Below are positions 19,670-28,472 of a DNA stretch of 64,000 nt, piece after piece; positions within the stretch are counted from its first letter, which is position 1; each line of letters starts with the position of its first letter. Below the pieces are notes generated by a model, which was not told the origin of the DNA, made no database searches, and was given only the letters and a program-made list of their open reading frames with translations. Made by a program: the position numbers and the translations under genes. The DNA is from Humisphaera borealis (lineage in GTDB: Bacteria > Planctomycetota > Phycisphaerae > Tepidisphaerales > Tepidisphaeraceae), in assembly GCF_015169395.1 (NCBI RefSeq), contig NZ_CP063458.1, positions 496,001-560,000 on the forward strand. The letters are read 5' to 3'.

Positions 19670-20388
19670 TTGCGTCCCCCAGCTTGTCGGCCGACGGAAC
19701 GGCCCTGAGCGGCGCGGCGTGCTCGAATGGGCGGCGGTTCCTGGAACACCTCGGCGTAATCACCGCCGGGCCAGGAATGCATTTCGCCGCGGTACCGGGC
19801 CAGCCCTTGCGCAGATTCGTCGAATCGCATGACGGCGCACTGGCTCTTGTGGGCCCGGACCGCTTCCAGCTTGACGGTCAACTGTTCGGAGATGTCGACG
19901 ACGTACTCAAACTCCTGCATGGGTGTCCATACCTCGTAGCCCCAGAGGGCAGGCGGCTCGATGCGCTGTTCGATCAATTCCCCGGCCGCGCGCCGAACGA
20001 GCCGAGCCGCCGCGCGGTGATCCGGGTGTGCCTCCGCTTCGTGCGTGACGAACACGGCTCGGGCATCAATGGATTTCAGATACTCCGCCAGCCGGAAGAC
20101 GAGCGTCTGGTCAGACCGAACCTTCCCATCGGGCAACCGCCAGAAATCGATGTGCGCTACGCCGAGCAATGTTCCGGCGGTGGTCGCCTCCTGCTCGCGA
20201 AGCGGGCCGGTCTCCGATGCAGGCCGCCCGTGCCCACCGCCTTCTCCTGATGTCAGAAACAGCAAAGTGACCTTGTCTCCGGCCATCACATGACGCCGAA
20301 TCGTTCCGCCGCAGCCGATCGATTCATCGTCCGGATGCGGACTGATCACGACGACGTTCCCTGCGGATTCTCCTGGAAGTAGATTCAT
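19666..20388 (-). CDS. PIG-L family deacetylase
   Basis: 240 residues. The metal-binding motif SPHPDDESIGCGG lies at residues ~16-28, with THEAEAHPDHRAAARL further on supplying another metal ligand and the catalytic side. LmbE/PIG-L enzymes remove N-acetyl groups from GlcNAc conjugates. It has 4-base overlaps with the GT4 gene upstream and the ABC transporter downstream, so it belongs to one translationally coupled operon. The C-terminal ~20 residues are Arg-rich and look like a non-conserved tail. Confidence 0.92.
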   Translation of the reverse strand: MNLLPGESAGNVVVISPHPDDESIGCGGTIRRHVMAGDKVTLLFLTSGEGGGHGRPASETGPLREQEATTAGTLLGVAHIDFWRLPDGKVRSDQTLVFRLAEYLKSIDARAVFVTHEAEAHPDHRAAARLVRRAAGELIEQRIEPPALWGYEVWTPMQEFEYVVDISEQLTVKLEAVRAHKSQCAVMRFDESAQGLARYRGEMHSWPGGDYAEVFQEPPPIRARRAAQGRSVGRQAGGRK

Positions 20389-21677
20389 CGCTCCCCCTGG
20401 CTACGAAGGGTCGCCACCGTTTGAGCGTAGAACGCTTCAATATCTCGGATGCATTTGCGACTGTCGGCCCGCCGCAAGACCTCTGCCCGGCCGCGCTGGC
20501 CCATGGACTGCCGTAGTGCTGTGTCTGAAAGTAGTCGTCGCAGCGCGGTGACCAGCGCGCCGGAATCATTTGGCGGAACGAGAAGGCCGGTCTCACCATC
20601 GACCACTGCTTCGGAGCTGCCCGAGCCTGAGCATGCGATGACCGGGATCCCACATGCCATCGCTTCTAGGTAGACGAACCCGGGTCCGCCTTCATAGCAC
20701 GACGGTGCAGCAAAGACGTCGGCTGCCGATAGGTGCCTAGGCACGTCGTTTCGGTCGACGAACCCGAGGAAGTCAAACAGATTGGGCACGCCGCAAGCGG
20801 CCGCACGCTCGCGCAGCGATTCGGCGAGGTCCGGCTTCGGTGATCCAAGCAGCTTCACCCGCAGACTTGGAAACTCCAATACCAAGCGAAGCGCCGCATC
20901 GGCCAGTACTCCCACACCCTTGTTGAGCGATAAGTTTCCAACAAAAACAATCGTCAACTGCTCTGACCCGGAGCCACCGAGCGGTCGGAACAGTTCAACG
21001 TCTACACCTGTGTGAATCGTCGGTACGTTTGCTGCATCGATACCGTACTCCCGAGCACACCAGTCCCGAGAGCAGTCGCTGGACGAAAAGATCCGATCGG
21101 CCATGCGAAGACAAGCACCCTCCATAGCTGTCCCGGTACGGAAGAACTCGGATTCGAGCTCTGGCCAGCCAATCTTGTGCCCGAACATGACCAGTGGTCC
21201 GTGCAGATGAATCACGGTGGGAATCGAGTTCCACTGTGACCGGTTGAGCAGGTGAACGAAACCTTCACAGCCCCATTCCGGAAAGTCGATGATGTCGATC
21301 GGTGACGCCTCGTGGCTGGCGGCTATCGCCGACGCTACGGAAGCGCTATACGTCACCCAATCGGCGATCGTCGTGTGAATGCCGAACTGGTGATCCATTC
21401 CAGGAACGCGGATGACGTGGACGGGACCGTCGAAGTATTCATGCCGCTCGGCATCATTACTTCGAGAGATCACCCGAACCGAATGCCCAAGTGCTGCCAG
21501 GCCGTGTGCCTTGAGGTACGTCTGTGTCCCGATTCCGCCACGTGCCGTACTCGGCGGGAATTCCTGCGACACGAGACAAATATGGAGCGGTGCCCCCGGC
21601 AGTACCGGTGACTCTTCGCATGCCGCATCGGCATCGGTCGGAATTGAGCCCGTTCCCGCCAGGGTCATTTGTTCCAA
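20385..21677 (-). CDS. GT4-type glycosyltransferase (group 1)
   Basis: 430 residues with both GT-B halves. The N-terminal ARGGIGTQTYLKAHGLAALG is the acceptor-side glycine loop. C-terminal IVFVGNLSLNKGVGVL starts the donor domain, and APSCYEGGPGFVYLEAMACG carries the EX7E-type donor site, followed by GETGLLVPP. A real member of the GT4 family. Its 3' end overlaps PIG-L by 4 bases and its 5' end overlaps the phosphotransferase by 13. Sugar specificity is unknown. Confidence 0.92.
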   Translation of the reverse strand: MEQMTLAGTGSIPTDADAACEESPVLPGAPLHICLVSQEFPPSTARGGIGTQTYLKAHGLAALGHSVRVISRSNDAERHEYFDGPVHVIRVPGMDHQFGIHTTIADWVTYSASVASAIAASHEASPIDIIDFPEWGCEGFVHLLNRSQWNSIPTVIHLHGPLVMFGHKIGWPELESEFFRTGTAMEGACLRMADRIFSSSDCSRDWCAREYGIDAANVPTIHTGVDVELFRPLGGSGSEQLTIVFVGNLSLNKGVGVLADAALRLVLEFPSLRVKLLGSPKPDLAESLRERAAACGVPNLFDFLGFVDRNDVPRHLSAADVFAAPSCYEGGPGFVYLEAMACGIPVIACSGSGSSEAVVDGETGLLVPPNDSGALVTALRRLLSDTALRQSMGQRGRAEVLRRADSRKCIRDIEAFYAQTVATLRSQGER

Positions 21678-22696
21678 CCTAGCGCGCTCATCGCGCCCAT
21701 GATTCCATTGCAGTAGTCGGCCATGTGGGAAATGGGCCGTTCGACATACCCGGGTTCGATCGAGGCGGCATCGAGCCTCAGAGCGAACACATGCCAGAAC
21801 AGCTCGCCAACCTTTGCGAGAGTCTCCACCCGGCCCCGCGTCACATCAGGCCAGGCGACAGAAACGGCCGCACAGTAAGCCTCCAAGTCCGGACTCGCAG
21901 TATCCGTCGCAGTCTGGTCGGTTGAGATCACAAGATCTATCGCCGGTGGTCCCCAGGCGACATCGGGCCAGTCGAACACGACGAGTGTCGGACCGACGAG
22001 GGTCTCACGAACCCGCATGTTTCTGCCCGCCAGATCGCCGTGCGTGACGGTTGAAGGTGTCGCGGCGCAGATCGCGTGAATCGCTTCACGACGAGTGGCA
22101 AGCCGATCGCAACAAGCTCGGACTTCCTGCAATGCACGGCGGTCATCCTTGGTCAGGAATGCTGCGGTTTGCACGTCGACGACGAGGCTTCGGCATTCGT
22201 CGAGCATGGATTCAAACCATGCAGTTCCTCGCTCGCACAGGGACGGGTGCTTGCCGACGATCATCGCCGAGGCGTGAAAGCGTCCGAGCCAGGTCCCCGC
22301 GATCCGGCGGCAGCGAGGCGAGCCCATGTCGTAGGCGCCTGGGCCGGCGTCTTCGACGAACATCCAGCACTTGCCGTCAGAATCCGGAACGTCTCCGAAA
22401 TAGCGGAGCGTCGGTTCCAATCTCAAATTGGGAAGGATCTGCGTGTACGCGAGGCGTTCCTGGGCGGCTTCGTCACAGCTGCATTTCTTCGCGATGATCG
22501 GCTCACCACCAGGCCCGGCGCCAGCGAGTCGATAGACGTCGCGGTCCAGATCGTCGGTCAGCCTCGCAGCCTCTGTCGGAGACGATGTTGGTTGAAGTTG
22601 AAACCAGGCGGTCAGCGCGCGAAGAGCCCCAGGCGACGATGCATTAAGCTTCGCCGTGTCTCGGATTGTGGACGGTTGGACCAACTGGGATTGCAT
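21665..22696 (-). CDS. Aminoglycoside-phosphotransferase-fold kinase
   Basis: 343 residues. The kinase-fold catalytic loop TVTHGDLAGRNMRV (HGD....N) is followed by VVFDWPDVAWGPPAIDL, carrying the metal-binding Asp. The APH/choline-kinase superfamily phosphorylates small molecules such as sugars, aminoglycosides or choline. Its place in an operon of sugar transferases suggests a sugar kinase step or self-protection, but the sequence does not decide. A second member with a changed catalytic residue lies at 28469-29515. It overlaps the GT4 gene by 13 bases. Confidence 0.85.
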   Translation of the reverse strand: MQSQLVQPSTIRDTAKLNASSPGALRALTAWFQLQPTSSPTEAARLTDDLDRDVYRLAGAGPGGEPIIAKKCSCDEAAQERLAYTQILPNLRLEPTLRYFGDVPDSDGKCWMFVEDAGPGAYDMGSPRCRRIAGTWLGRFHASAMIVGKHPSLCERGTAWFESMLDECRSLVVDVQTAAFLTKDDRRALQEVRACCDRLATRREAIHAICAATPSTVTHGDLAGRNMRVRETLVGPTLVVFDWPDVAWGPPAIDLVISTDQTATDTASPDLEAYCAAVSVAWPDVTRGRVETLAKVGELFWHVFALRLDAASIEPGYVERPISHMADYCNGIMGAMSALGWNK

Positions 22697-22722
22697 TGAG
22701 GCTTTGTGCGACGATTAGCGGT

Positions 22723-23343
22723 TCATTTCGGGTAGTACTTGTCAGCCGGATGTGCCCAGTTCTCGCTGTCCCAGTTAGCCTGCGGTTGCCATTCGCCGTG
22801 GCCATCTCCGAAGACTACGTTCCCCCCGATCGTGCCGTGATTCTGCTGCGGATCGGGTTTGGCTGAGCCACCGCCGAGGTCCCACGCAAGTGGTGCACCT
22901 CCCAACTGGCTGAGCTTCGGTCCCGTCTCGGGCATCCACGAAATGCTGTAGAACTCGTAACTCGCGCGGGCCGAGTTAGGCAGGTCATAGTCGGCGGTCA
23001 CAATCGACGCCTGCACCGGATCGCGGTCCGAAGCGCAATGAAACGCCGCCGGCGACTTCATGTACCCGTTATTCAAAGACACCAGGACAAAGTTGGCGGC
23101 ATCGTAGTCGCGGGGCGTCATCGGCGGATTGGAGTTGGGCAGACGATCACGATGGTCGTTCGCGTAGGCAAACATTGCCTGTCCGAGTGAACGCAAGTTT
23201 GCCAGGCAGGTTGTCTGCCGGGCACTTTCGCGGGCCCGGCCAAGCGCCGGTAGAAGAATGCCTATCAGTGCCGCAATGATGCCCATCACGACGAGCAACT
23301 CCACCAGCGAGAACCCTTTGCGGCTGCGTCGATTGGTGATCAT
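22723..23343 (-). CDS. Prepilin-type N-terminal cleavage/methylation protein (pseudopilin-like)
   Basis: The start is placed at Met 23343, overlapping the stop of the upstream gene by 4 bases. The longer open frame begins inside that gene. The protein of 206 residues starts with RKGFSLVELLVVMGIIAALI, a class III prepilin signal: peptidase cut before Phe, Glu at +5, then a hydrophobic helix. Near the end NHGTIGGNVVFGDGHGEW resembles the H...DG motif common in planctomycete proteins of this type. Many paralogues exist per planctomycete genome and their individual roles are unknown. Its presence inside a glycan operon is notable but may be incidental. Confidence 0.85.
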   Translation of the reverse strand: MITNRRSRKGFSLVELLVVMGIIAALIGILLPALGRARESARQTTCLANLRSLGQAMFAYANDHRDRLPNSNPPMTPRDYDAANFVLVSLNNGYMKSPAAFHCASDRDPVQASIVTADYDLPNSARASYEFYSISWMPETGPKLSQLGGAPLAWDLGGGSAKPDPQQNHGTIGGNVVFGDGHGEWQPQANWDSENWAHPADKYYPK

Positions 23344-26063
23344 GTGACAACTCCCTCGCGAATAATCGGCCCGGTCGGATGGTTGATCACCTGATCGGCT
23401 ACACCGGATGGGACGAGCGATAGGCCTGCAGCCACTCCCGCGCGACAGATCAAGCCTGTGACCGCGCGCCTTACGCGACTCCCGGCCCACACTCGCGCGC
23501 CGACGACGATCGGTGCCACGATGGCGATTGTGATCAGACCGGCCTTCAAGTTGGCGAGGATCGCAGCAGTCGAGATGAGTGTCAGAATGACCGTGACGAC
23601 TCTTCCAAACACAGTTCCCTGAAGCGTTCCACGAATGCGAGTGAATCGCCGGCCTCCACCAAGATCTTCAGTCGCCGAGGTGATGCGGGCGTCCCACCAG
23701 AGGTTCCCGAGCAGTTCAATGTCATGGGGCGACCATTCAAGATCCCAGTTCCCATTCCAGGCGTCGGCGCGAGCCCTCTCAACGAGTTCATCCAGAAGCC
23801 GCTCGCGGCCGATGCCGTTCCTGCTCTCCCAGCAGATGTCAAAGGCGTATCGAGAAACCCTTCGAGCGGCTGATTTCGTGGAGCTGTAGTTCAACGCGCA
23901 AGCCTGCAACCTCTTGTGGCGCAGACGGAATGCAGTTCTGTGCCAGGCACGAACGATCGGTTGCCCTACGTGAAACAACGCCACCAGCGGACGGCACCAC
24001 CACCGAGCGGCGGCCGGCAGCGGCGCAGTTGCTGTCGATCGCAGCACGGCAACGGCCGACGCAAGCCAGAAGACCGTGGCACCGGTGAGCAGGCCGTGCC
24101 CGAGTTCTGTTCCCCAGAGAATGAGCCCCAAGGTCGCGAGCAACAGCGCGACGGCGTGCCATTCAAAAAGTGTCACGTAGGCCCATACGCTGTAGTCGTT
24201 GCGTCGATAGATGAGCTGAAACGGACCGTTGCCGAATCGGCCGTGATAAACGGCAGGCTGGTAGACCGGCAGCGCAATAGCTCCCACTCCGTAGATAACG
24301 CCAGCCCACCGCAGCCCGCCGAGCAACTTGTAGCGCCCGGGGTGCTTGAACTGAAGCATGGCCTCTGCCCGTCCATACCCCTTTTGCTGGCGATAGAAAT
24401 CCATCGCTCGCGCCCGACGATGATGCCAGACCAGCGCAGACGCCGCGTAGCCGATCGTGAGCCCCGCGTCGAGGTACCGCCAGCAGATGTCGACGTCGTC
24501 ACCGGCTTGGCGAAAACGAACGTCGAATCCGCCGAGTGAAAGCAGGCGCTCCCGCAAGAACGCCATATTGCAGCCCGGTACATGCTCGGCGTTGCGGTCG
24601 TCGAGCATGACATGGCTCGGTCCGCCGGGACTGGCGGCGACACATTTGGCGACCCAGTTGTCCGACGGCGGAGGCACGTTGGGGCCGCCGATCGCGTCGA
24701 CACCCTGTTCGCGCATCGCCAGCACTAAGTGCAGCAGCCATTCGCTGTCGGCCACGCAGTCCGAATCCGTGTAGGCAACGATCTCACCCACGGCAAGCCG
24801 GGCCCCCTCGTTGCGAGCGGCGCTCAGGCCGCGATTCTCCTGATGGATCGTCCGGACCTGCGGATAGCGCGCCGCTATTTCCAAGGTATCGTCTGTCGAA
24901 CCATCGTCGATCAGAATCACTTCGTAGTCGGGGTAGTTCAGACGGAGAAGCGATCGTAGACATTCGTCGAGCGTGGTGGCGCCATTGTACGAACAGACCA
25001 CGACGGAGACCTTCGGCAAACCCCGCTCATCAATGCGCGGTGCCTCGGCCCAGATGCTCCGAATTGCGAGTGCTGCAGGTTTGTCCTGGCGTGCGACATC
25101 AGTGACGCCGAAGGCCCAGTCTTCAATCTGGTGACCACCGGTGTACCAGTCGTCCGTGAACGAGAACACGAACGCGCCCGCCAGCCCGTGTCGATAGACG
25201 CGTCTCACATGCCGGGCCAGAGCATCGGACTGGTGCGCCGGGCCCTTGCGAAGGGAATCGAAACCAATTTCACCCAGCACCAGGGGAAGGTGAGCAGCAA
25301 CGTGATGCAGCCGGTCGAGGTATCGGCCGAGCACTTCGTCGTCGTCGAGGTATACGTTCGCGCAGTAGAAGTCGAGGTTCGACGGAGAAAGGAACTCGGT
25401 TGAGGGGTAGTTGGTGTAGGTGGCCAGACAATCCGGAGCACCCTGTTTCAGTGTGTCCAGAAGCGTGTCCAGGAAGCTGGCCACCCGCTGATGGCCGCTA
25501 TAGCGAACTACATCGCGAGGGATTTCGTTGGCAACGCTGACGGCAAACACGGCCGGATGACGTGCGATAGTCACCGATGCTGTGCGAATCTTCTCGACCG
25601 CCTCCGATTGCGCCGACCAGTCTTCCAGAAAGCAACGATGCTTGTCCCACGGCACGTCGACCATCACACGCAGGTGCGCGTCGCAGGCAAGATCAAGCAG
25701 CCATTCTGGTGGAAGGTGATAGAGCCGGATGGCGTTGGCACCCAGCAATCGGATGTGCGAAAAGTCCTGCGCCACGCGAGAGGGCGAAGGGAAGTGGCTG
25801 CCTTCACGCGGAGCGAACGGCCCGTAGGTGTAGCCCTTAAGGTACCACTTCTCGCCGCCGACTTCGAAAAGCTTTCCTGCGACTCGGACCGGGGATCCAC
25901 TAGTGGTTCTTCCTCTCGAACCTGCGGCAACGCCCTCTGCCGCCAGGGGGGCGAATCGTTCGGATACGACTGGTTCTGCAAGCGATAACGTTCGCATTCC
26001 AACCATCAGCCCATGAACCGGACAGCCCGACCTGTAACCATTAAGCCCGAGTGTGTACTCCAT
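23340..26063 (-). CDS. Glycoside hydrolase TIM barrel fused to GT2 glycosyltransferase
   Basis: 907 residues. About 60-350: a GH2/GH5-like TIM barrel with KWYLKGYTYGPFAPREG and ANAIRLYHLPPEWLLDLA. SVANEIPRD carries the likely acid/base Glu and LVLGEIGFDS the likely nucleophile Glu. About 355-600: a GT2 domain with VSVVVCSYNGATTLDECL, ILIDDGSTDDT, YTDSDC and the GDDVDICWR segment. Several hydrophobic segments follow (for example VALLLATLGLILWGTELGHG), so the protein is membrane bound. A hydrolase and a transferase in one chain suggest coupled trimming and synthesis of a glycan. The Met at 26063 is used here. Mets at 26006 and 25997 would leave more room for the divergent promoter region. Confidence 0.88.
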   Translation of the reverse strand: MEYTLGLNGYRSGCPVHGLMVGMRTLSLAEPVVSERFAPLAAEGVAAGSRGRTTSGSPVRVAGKLFEVGGEKWYLKGYTYGPFAPREGSHFPSPSRVAQDFSHIRLLGANAIRLYHLPPEWLLDLACDAHLRVMVDVPWDKHRCFLEDWSAQSEAVEKIRTASVTIARHPAVFAVSVANEIPRDVVRYSGHQRVASFLDTLLDTLKQGAPDCLATYTNYPSTEFLSPSNLDFYCANVYLDDDEVLGRYLDRLHHVAAHLPLVLGEIGFDSLRKGPAHQSDALARHVRRVYRHGLAGAFVFSFTDDWYTGGHQIEDWAFGVTDVARQDKPAALAIRSIWAEAPRIDERGLPKVSVVVCSYNGATTLDECLRSLLRLNYPDYEVILIDDGSTDDTLEIAARYPQVRTIHQENRGLSAARNEGARLAVGEIVAYTDSDCVADSEWLLHLVLAMREQGVDAIGGPNVPPPSDNWVAKCVAASPGGPSHVMLDDRNAEHVPGCNMAFLRERLLSLGGFDVRFRQAGDDVDICWRYLDAGLTIGYAASALVWHHRRARAMDFYRQQKGYGRAEAMLQFKHPGRYKLLGGLRWAGVIYGVGAIALPVYQPAVYHGRFGNGPFQLIYRRNDYSVWAYVTLFEWHAVALLLATLGLILWGTELGHGLLTGATVFWLASAVAVLRSTATAPLPAAARWWCRPLVALFHVGQPIVRAWHRTAFRLRHKRLQACALNYSSTKSAARRVSRYAFDICWESRNGIGRERLLDELVERARADAWNGNWDLEWSPHDIELLGNLWWDARITSATEDLGGGRRFTRIRGTLQGTVFGRVVTVILTLISTAAILANLKAGLITIAIVAPIVVGARVWAGSRVRRAVTGLICRAGVAAGLSLVPSGVADQVINHPTGPIIREGVVT

Positions 26064-26067
26064 TGTG

Positions 26068-26100
26068 TTCCCGTGTTGGTTCCAGTTCCCAACAGGGGAA
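26068..26100. promoter_or_regulatory. Inverted repeat in the divergent gap
   Basis: Between the start codons at 26063 (minus) and 26102 (plus) lies TTCCCGTGTTGG (26068-26079), a 9-base spacer and CCAACAGGGGAA (26089-26100). The arms pair at 11 of 12 positions. Each arm contains the ribosome-site-like purine run of one of the two divergent genes (AGGGGAA before 26102; GGGAA before 26063). It could be an operator or an RNA hairpin hiding the ribosome sites. No promoter elements are convincing in the 38-base gap. Confidence 0.4.
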
Positions 26101-26101
26101 T

Positions 26102-27306
26102 ATGGTTATGACTCGAGTCGTCATCGTTAGCGGGGCGATCGCCAACAAACCCCGCAGCGGAGGCGAGGCGTGGGTTCGATTAAGCTGGATTTCAGGCCTG
26201 AAACGGCTCGGATTTGACGTCTACTTCATCGAGCAGATTGCGCCGTCGGCGTGTGTCGATGATGCGGGTAATCCCGCGTCGTTCGCCGATTCGGTCAATC
26301 GTCAGCATTTCACCTGGGTAACTGGGCAAGCGGGTCTGGCAGCAACAACTGCGCTGATTCTTGCAGATCCAGCGACCGGACGTCCGCTGACCTGCCACGG
26401 ATTGGCCTGGGATCGCGTGGTGGACCTGGCTCGAAATGCCGAGATGCTGATCAACATCAGCGGTCATCTCACGCTTCCCGACCTGATGCCGCTTCTCAGG
26501 AAGAAGCTCTACATAGACATCGATCCCGGGTACACGCAGTGCTGGCATGCAGACCCCGCATCCGCATTTCGCCTCGCGGGCCATGACGCGTACTTCACCA
26601 TCGGTGCCCATGTCGGAAGCACGGCGTCCTCGATACCCGTTGACGGAATTCAATGGGTGCCAGTCCGACAGCCGGTCGTGCTGGACGACTGGCCGATTGC
26701 TCCCGCTCCTCCAGTGTTTCGCTTTACGACGGTATCGAGCTGGCGTGGAGCATTCGGGCCGATCACCCTGGGTGACCGCACCTTCACTCTCAAGCGCATG
26801 AGTTCCGCAAGTTTGTTGGGCTTCCTGACCGTGCCCGCGCAGCAGGAATCGTTGAGGTGGCATTTGAGATCGCTCTCGACATTCATCCGGCGGATTCGAA
26901 GGACTCGACTCGGCTTCGTGATGCCGGTTGGACGCTGCTCGATCCGAAAGCCGCCGCGGGGGATGTTCAAAAGTTCGGTGACTACGTCCGGGGTTCGTCC
27001 GCCGAGTTCTCCGTGGCCCAGGGCATCTACGTCGAGACGAACAGTGGTTGGTTCAGCGATCGTACGATTCGGTACCTCGCCTCAGGCCGTCCGGCGTTGG
27101 TGCAAGAGACGGGCTTTTCAGCCTACCTGCCAACCGGACGTGGCCTGGTGCCATTTCGAAACATGGACGAGGCCGTCGATGGATGTGTAAACATCGTTCA
27201 AAGGTTTGATGTTCATAGCGCTGCGGCGCGCAGGATTGCGGTCGAACACTTCGACTCGGACCGCGTCCTCACCCAGTTCCTGAAAGACGTCGAGCGACTG
27301 ACATGA
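26102..27306 (+). pseudogene. Glycosyltransferase-like protein (paralogue 3 of 4), frameshifted
   Basis: The frame from 26102 gives VSGAIANKPRSGGEAWVRLS, EMLINISGHLTLPDLM and YIDIDPGYTQCW, matching the paralogues, up to about 26796. From 26797 the homologous sequence continues one frame back: HEFRKFVGLP (compare CHEFRKYAELP in paralogue 1), FEIALDIHPADSKD, YLASGRPALVQETGFSAYLP and FDSDRVLTQFL to the stop at 27306. One base appears to be missing around 26795-26797. It is either a recent inactivation or a sequencing error, and the rest is undamaged. AGGGG lies just before the ATG. The stop overlaps the next paralogue's start by 4 bases. Confidence 0.85.
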
Positions 27307-28472
27307 ACCCTCGGTCGCTCAAAATCATCGTCAGCGGAATGATCGCAGCCGACCCGGGGCAGGGCGGGGCGACCTGGGCGGTCCTTCAATACGTGCTTGG
27401 GCTCAAGCGCCTGGGGCACGAGGTGCTGCTGATTGAGCCGATCCAGCGAGAATCTCTACAGGCTTCCGGCGGTCTACTTCAAGGCTCGCGGAGTGCGAAC
27501 TACTTCCTCGACGTGGTCCGACGATTCGGCATCGAACGCACGTCGTCACTACTGCTCGCCGATACGACCCAGACCGTTGGGCTCTCGCACGCATCACTGG
27601 TTGATTTCGCTGCCAACGCGGATCTGTTGATCAATGTCTCCGGCATGCTCCGCGACCCGGCATTGACTGATCCCGTTCGCGTTACCGCGTACCTCGACCT
27701 CGATCCGGCCTTCATCCAGATGTGGAACGCGATGGAGGGGATCGACATGCGATTCGATCGCCATTCGCATTTCATCACCATCGGACAGCGCATCGGCCAG
27801 CCCGACTGCCTGGTTCCCACTTGTGGTCGCTCCTGGATAACCACCTTGCAGCCAGTAGTCCTGGACGAGTGGCCGGCAATCGGGCCGGACGGGCCGATCG
27901 AATGGCAGGGGCTTACCACCATCGCCAATTGGCGAGGCTACGGCTCTATCGAACACAACGGCCAACTGTTCGGCCAGAAGGTTCACAGCGTCCGTGCCTT
28001 GATCGACCTCCCACGGCAAACGAGCGCAAATCTACTCCCGGCGATAGCGATTCATGCAGGAGAAACGCGCGACCTTGCCGCTCTCCAGGGTAATGGCTGG
28101 AACCTCCTCGACCCCGCCGACGTCGCTTCCACGCCTGAACGATATCAGCGGTTCATTCAGCGATCCTGGGCCGAAATCGGTATCGCAAAGAGCGGCTATG
28201 TTCACTCGCGCTGTGGATGGTTCAGCGATCGCAGCGCCTGTTATCTCGCTTCAGGCCGGCCCGTTGTGGCACAAGATACCGATTTTGCAGAATCACTCCC
28301 GACGGGCGAGGGTTTGCTGCGTTTTGCAACGACGGCCGACGCTGCCACCGCTATCGAACAGATCCAGCGTGACTATCGACGCCATTCCCTTAAGGCTCGG
28401 CAGATCGCGCAAGAGTACTTCGACAGCAATCGCGTACTGCCAAGGCTGCTTGCCGAACTGGGGGTCACTTGA
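27303..28472 (+). CDS. Glycosyltransferase-like protein (paralogue 4 of 4)
   Basis: 389 residues, intact, and a direct tandem neighbour of the frameshifted copy. GGATWAVLQYVLGLKRLGH, LLINVSGMLRDPAL, YLDLDPAFIQMW, YLASGRPVVAQDTDFAESLP and YFDSNRVLPRLL align with the other three copies through their whole length. The overlap with the upstream copy (ATGA) and with the phosphotransferase downstream (TTGA) means translational coupling. Inferred GT-B sugar transferase; donor and acceptor unknown. Confidence 0.75.
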   Translation: MNPRSLKIIVSGMIAADPGQGGATWAVLQYVLGLKRLGHEVLLIEPIQRESLQASGGLLQGSRSANYFLDVVRRFGIERTSSLLLADTTQTVGLSHASLVDFAANADLLINVSGMLRDPALTDPVRVTAYLDLDPAFIQMWNAMEGIDMRFDRHSHFITIGQRIGQPDCLVPTCGRSWITTLQPVVLDEWPAIGPDGPIEWQGLTTIANWRGYGSIEHNGQLFGQKVHSVRALIDLPRQTSANLLPAIAIHAGETRDLAALQGNGWNLLDPADVASTPERYQRFIQRSWAEIGIAKSGYVHSRCGWFSDRSACYLASGRPVVAQDTDFAESLPTGEGLLRFATTADAATAIEQIQRDYRRHSLKARQIAQEYFDSNRVLPRLLAELGVT

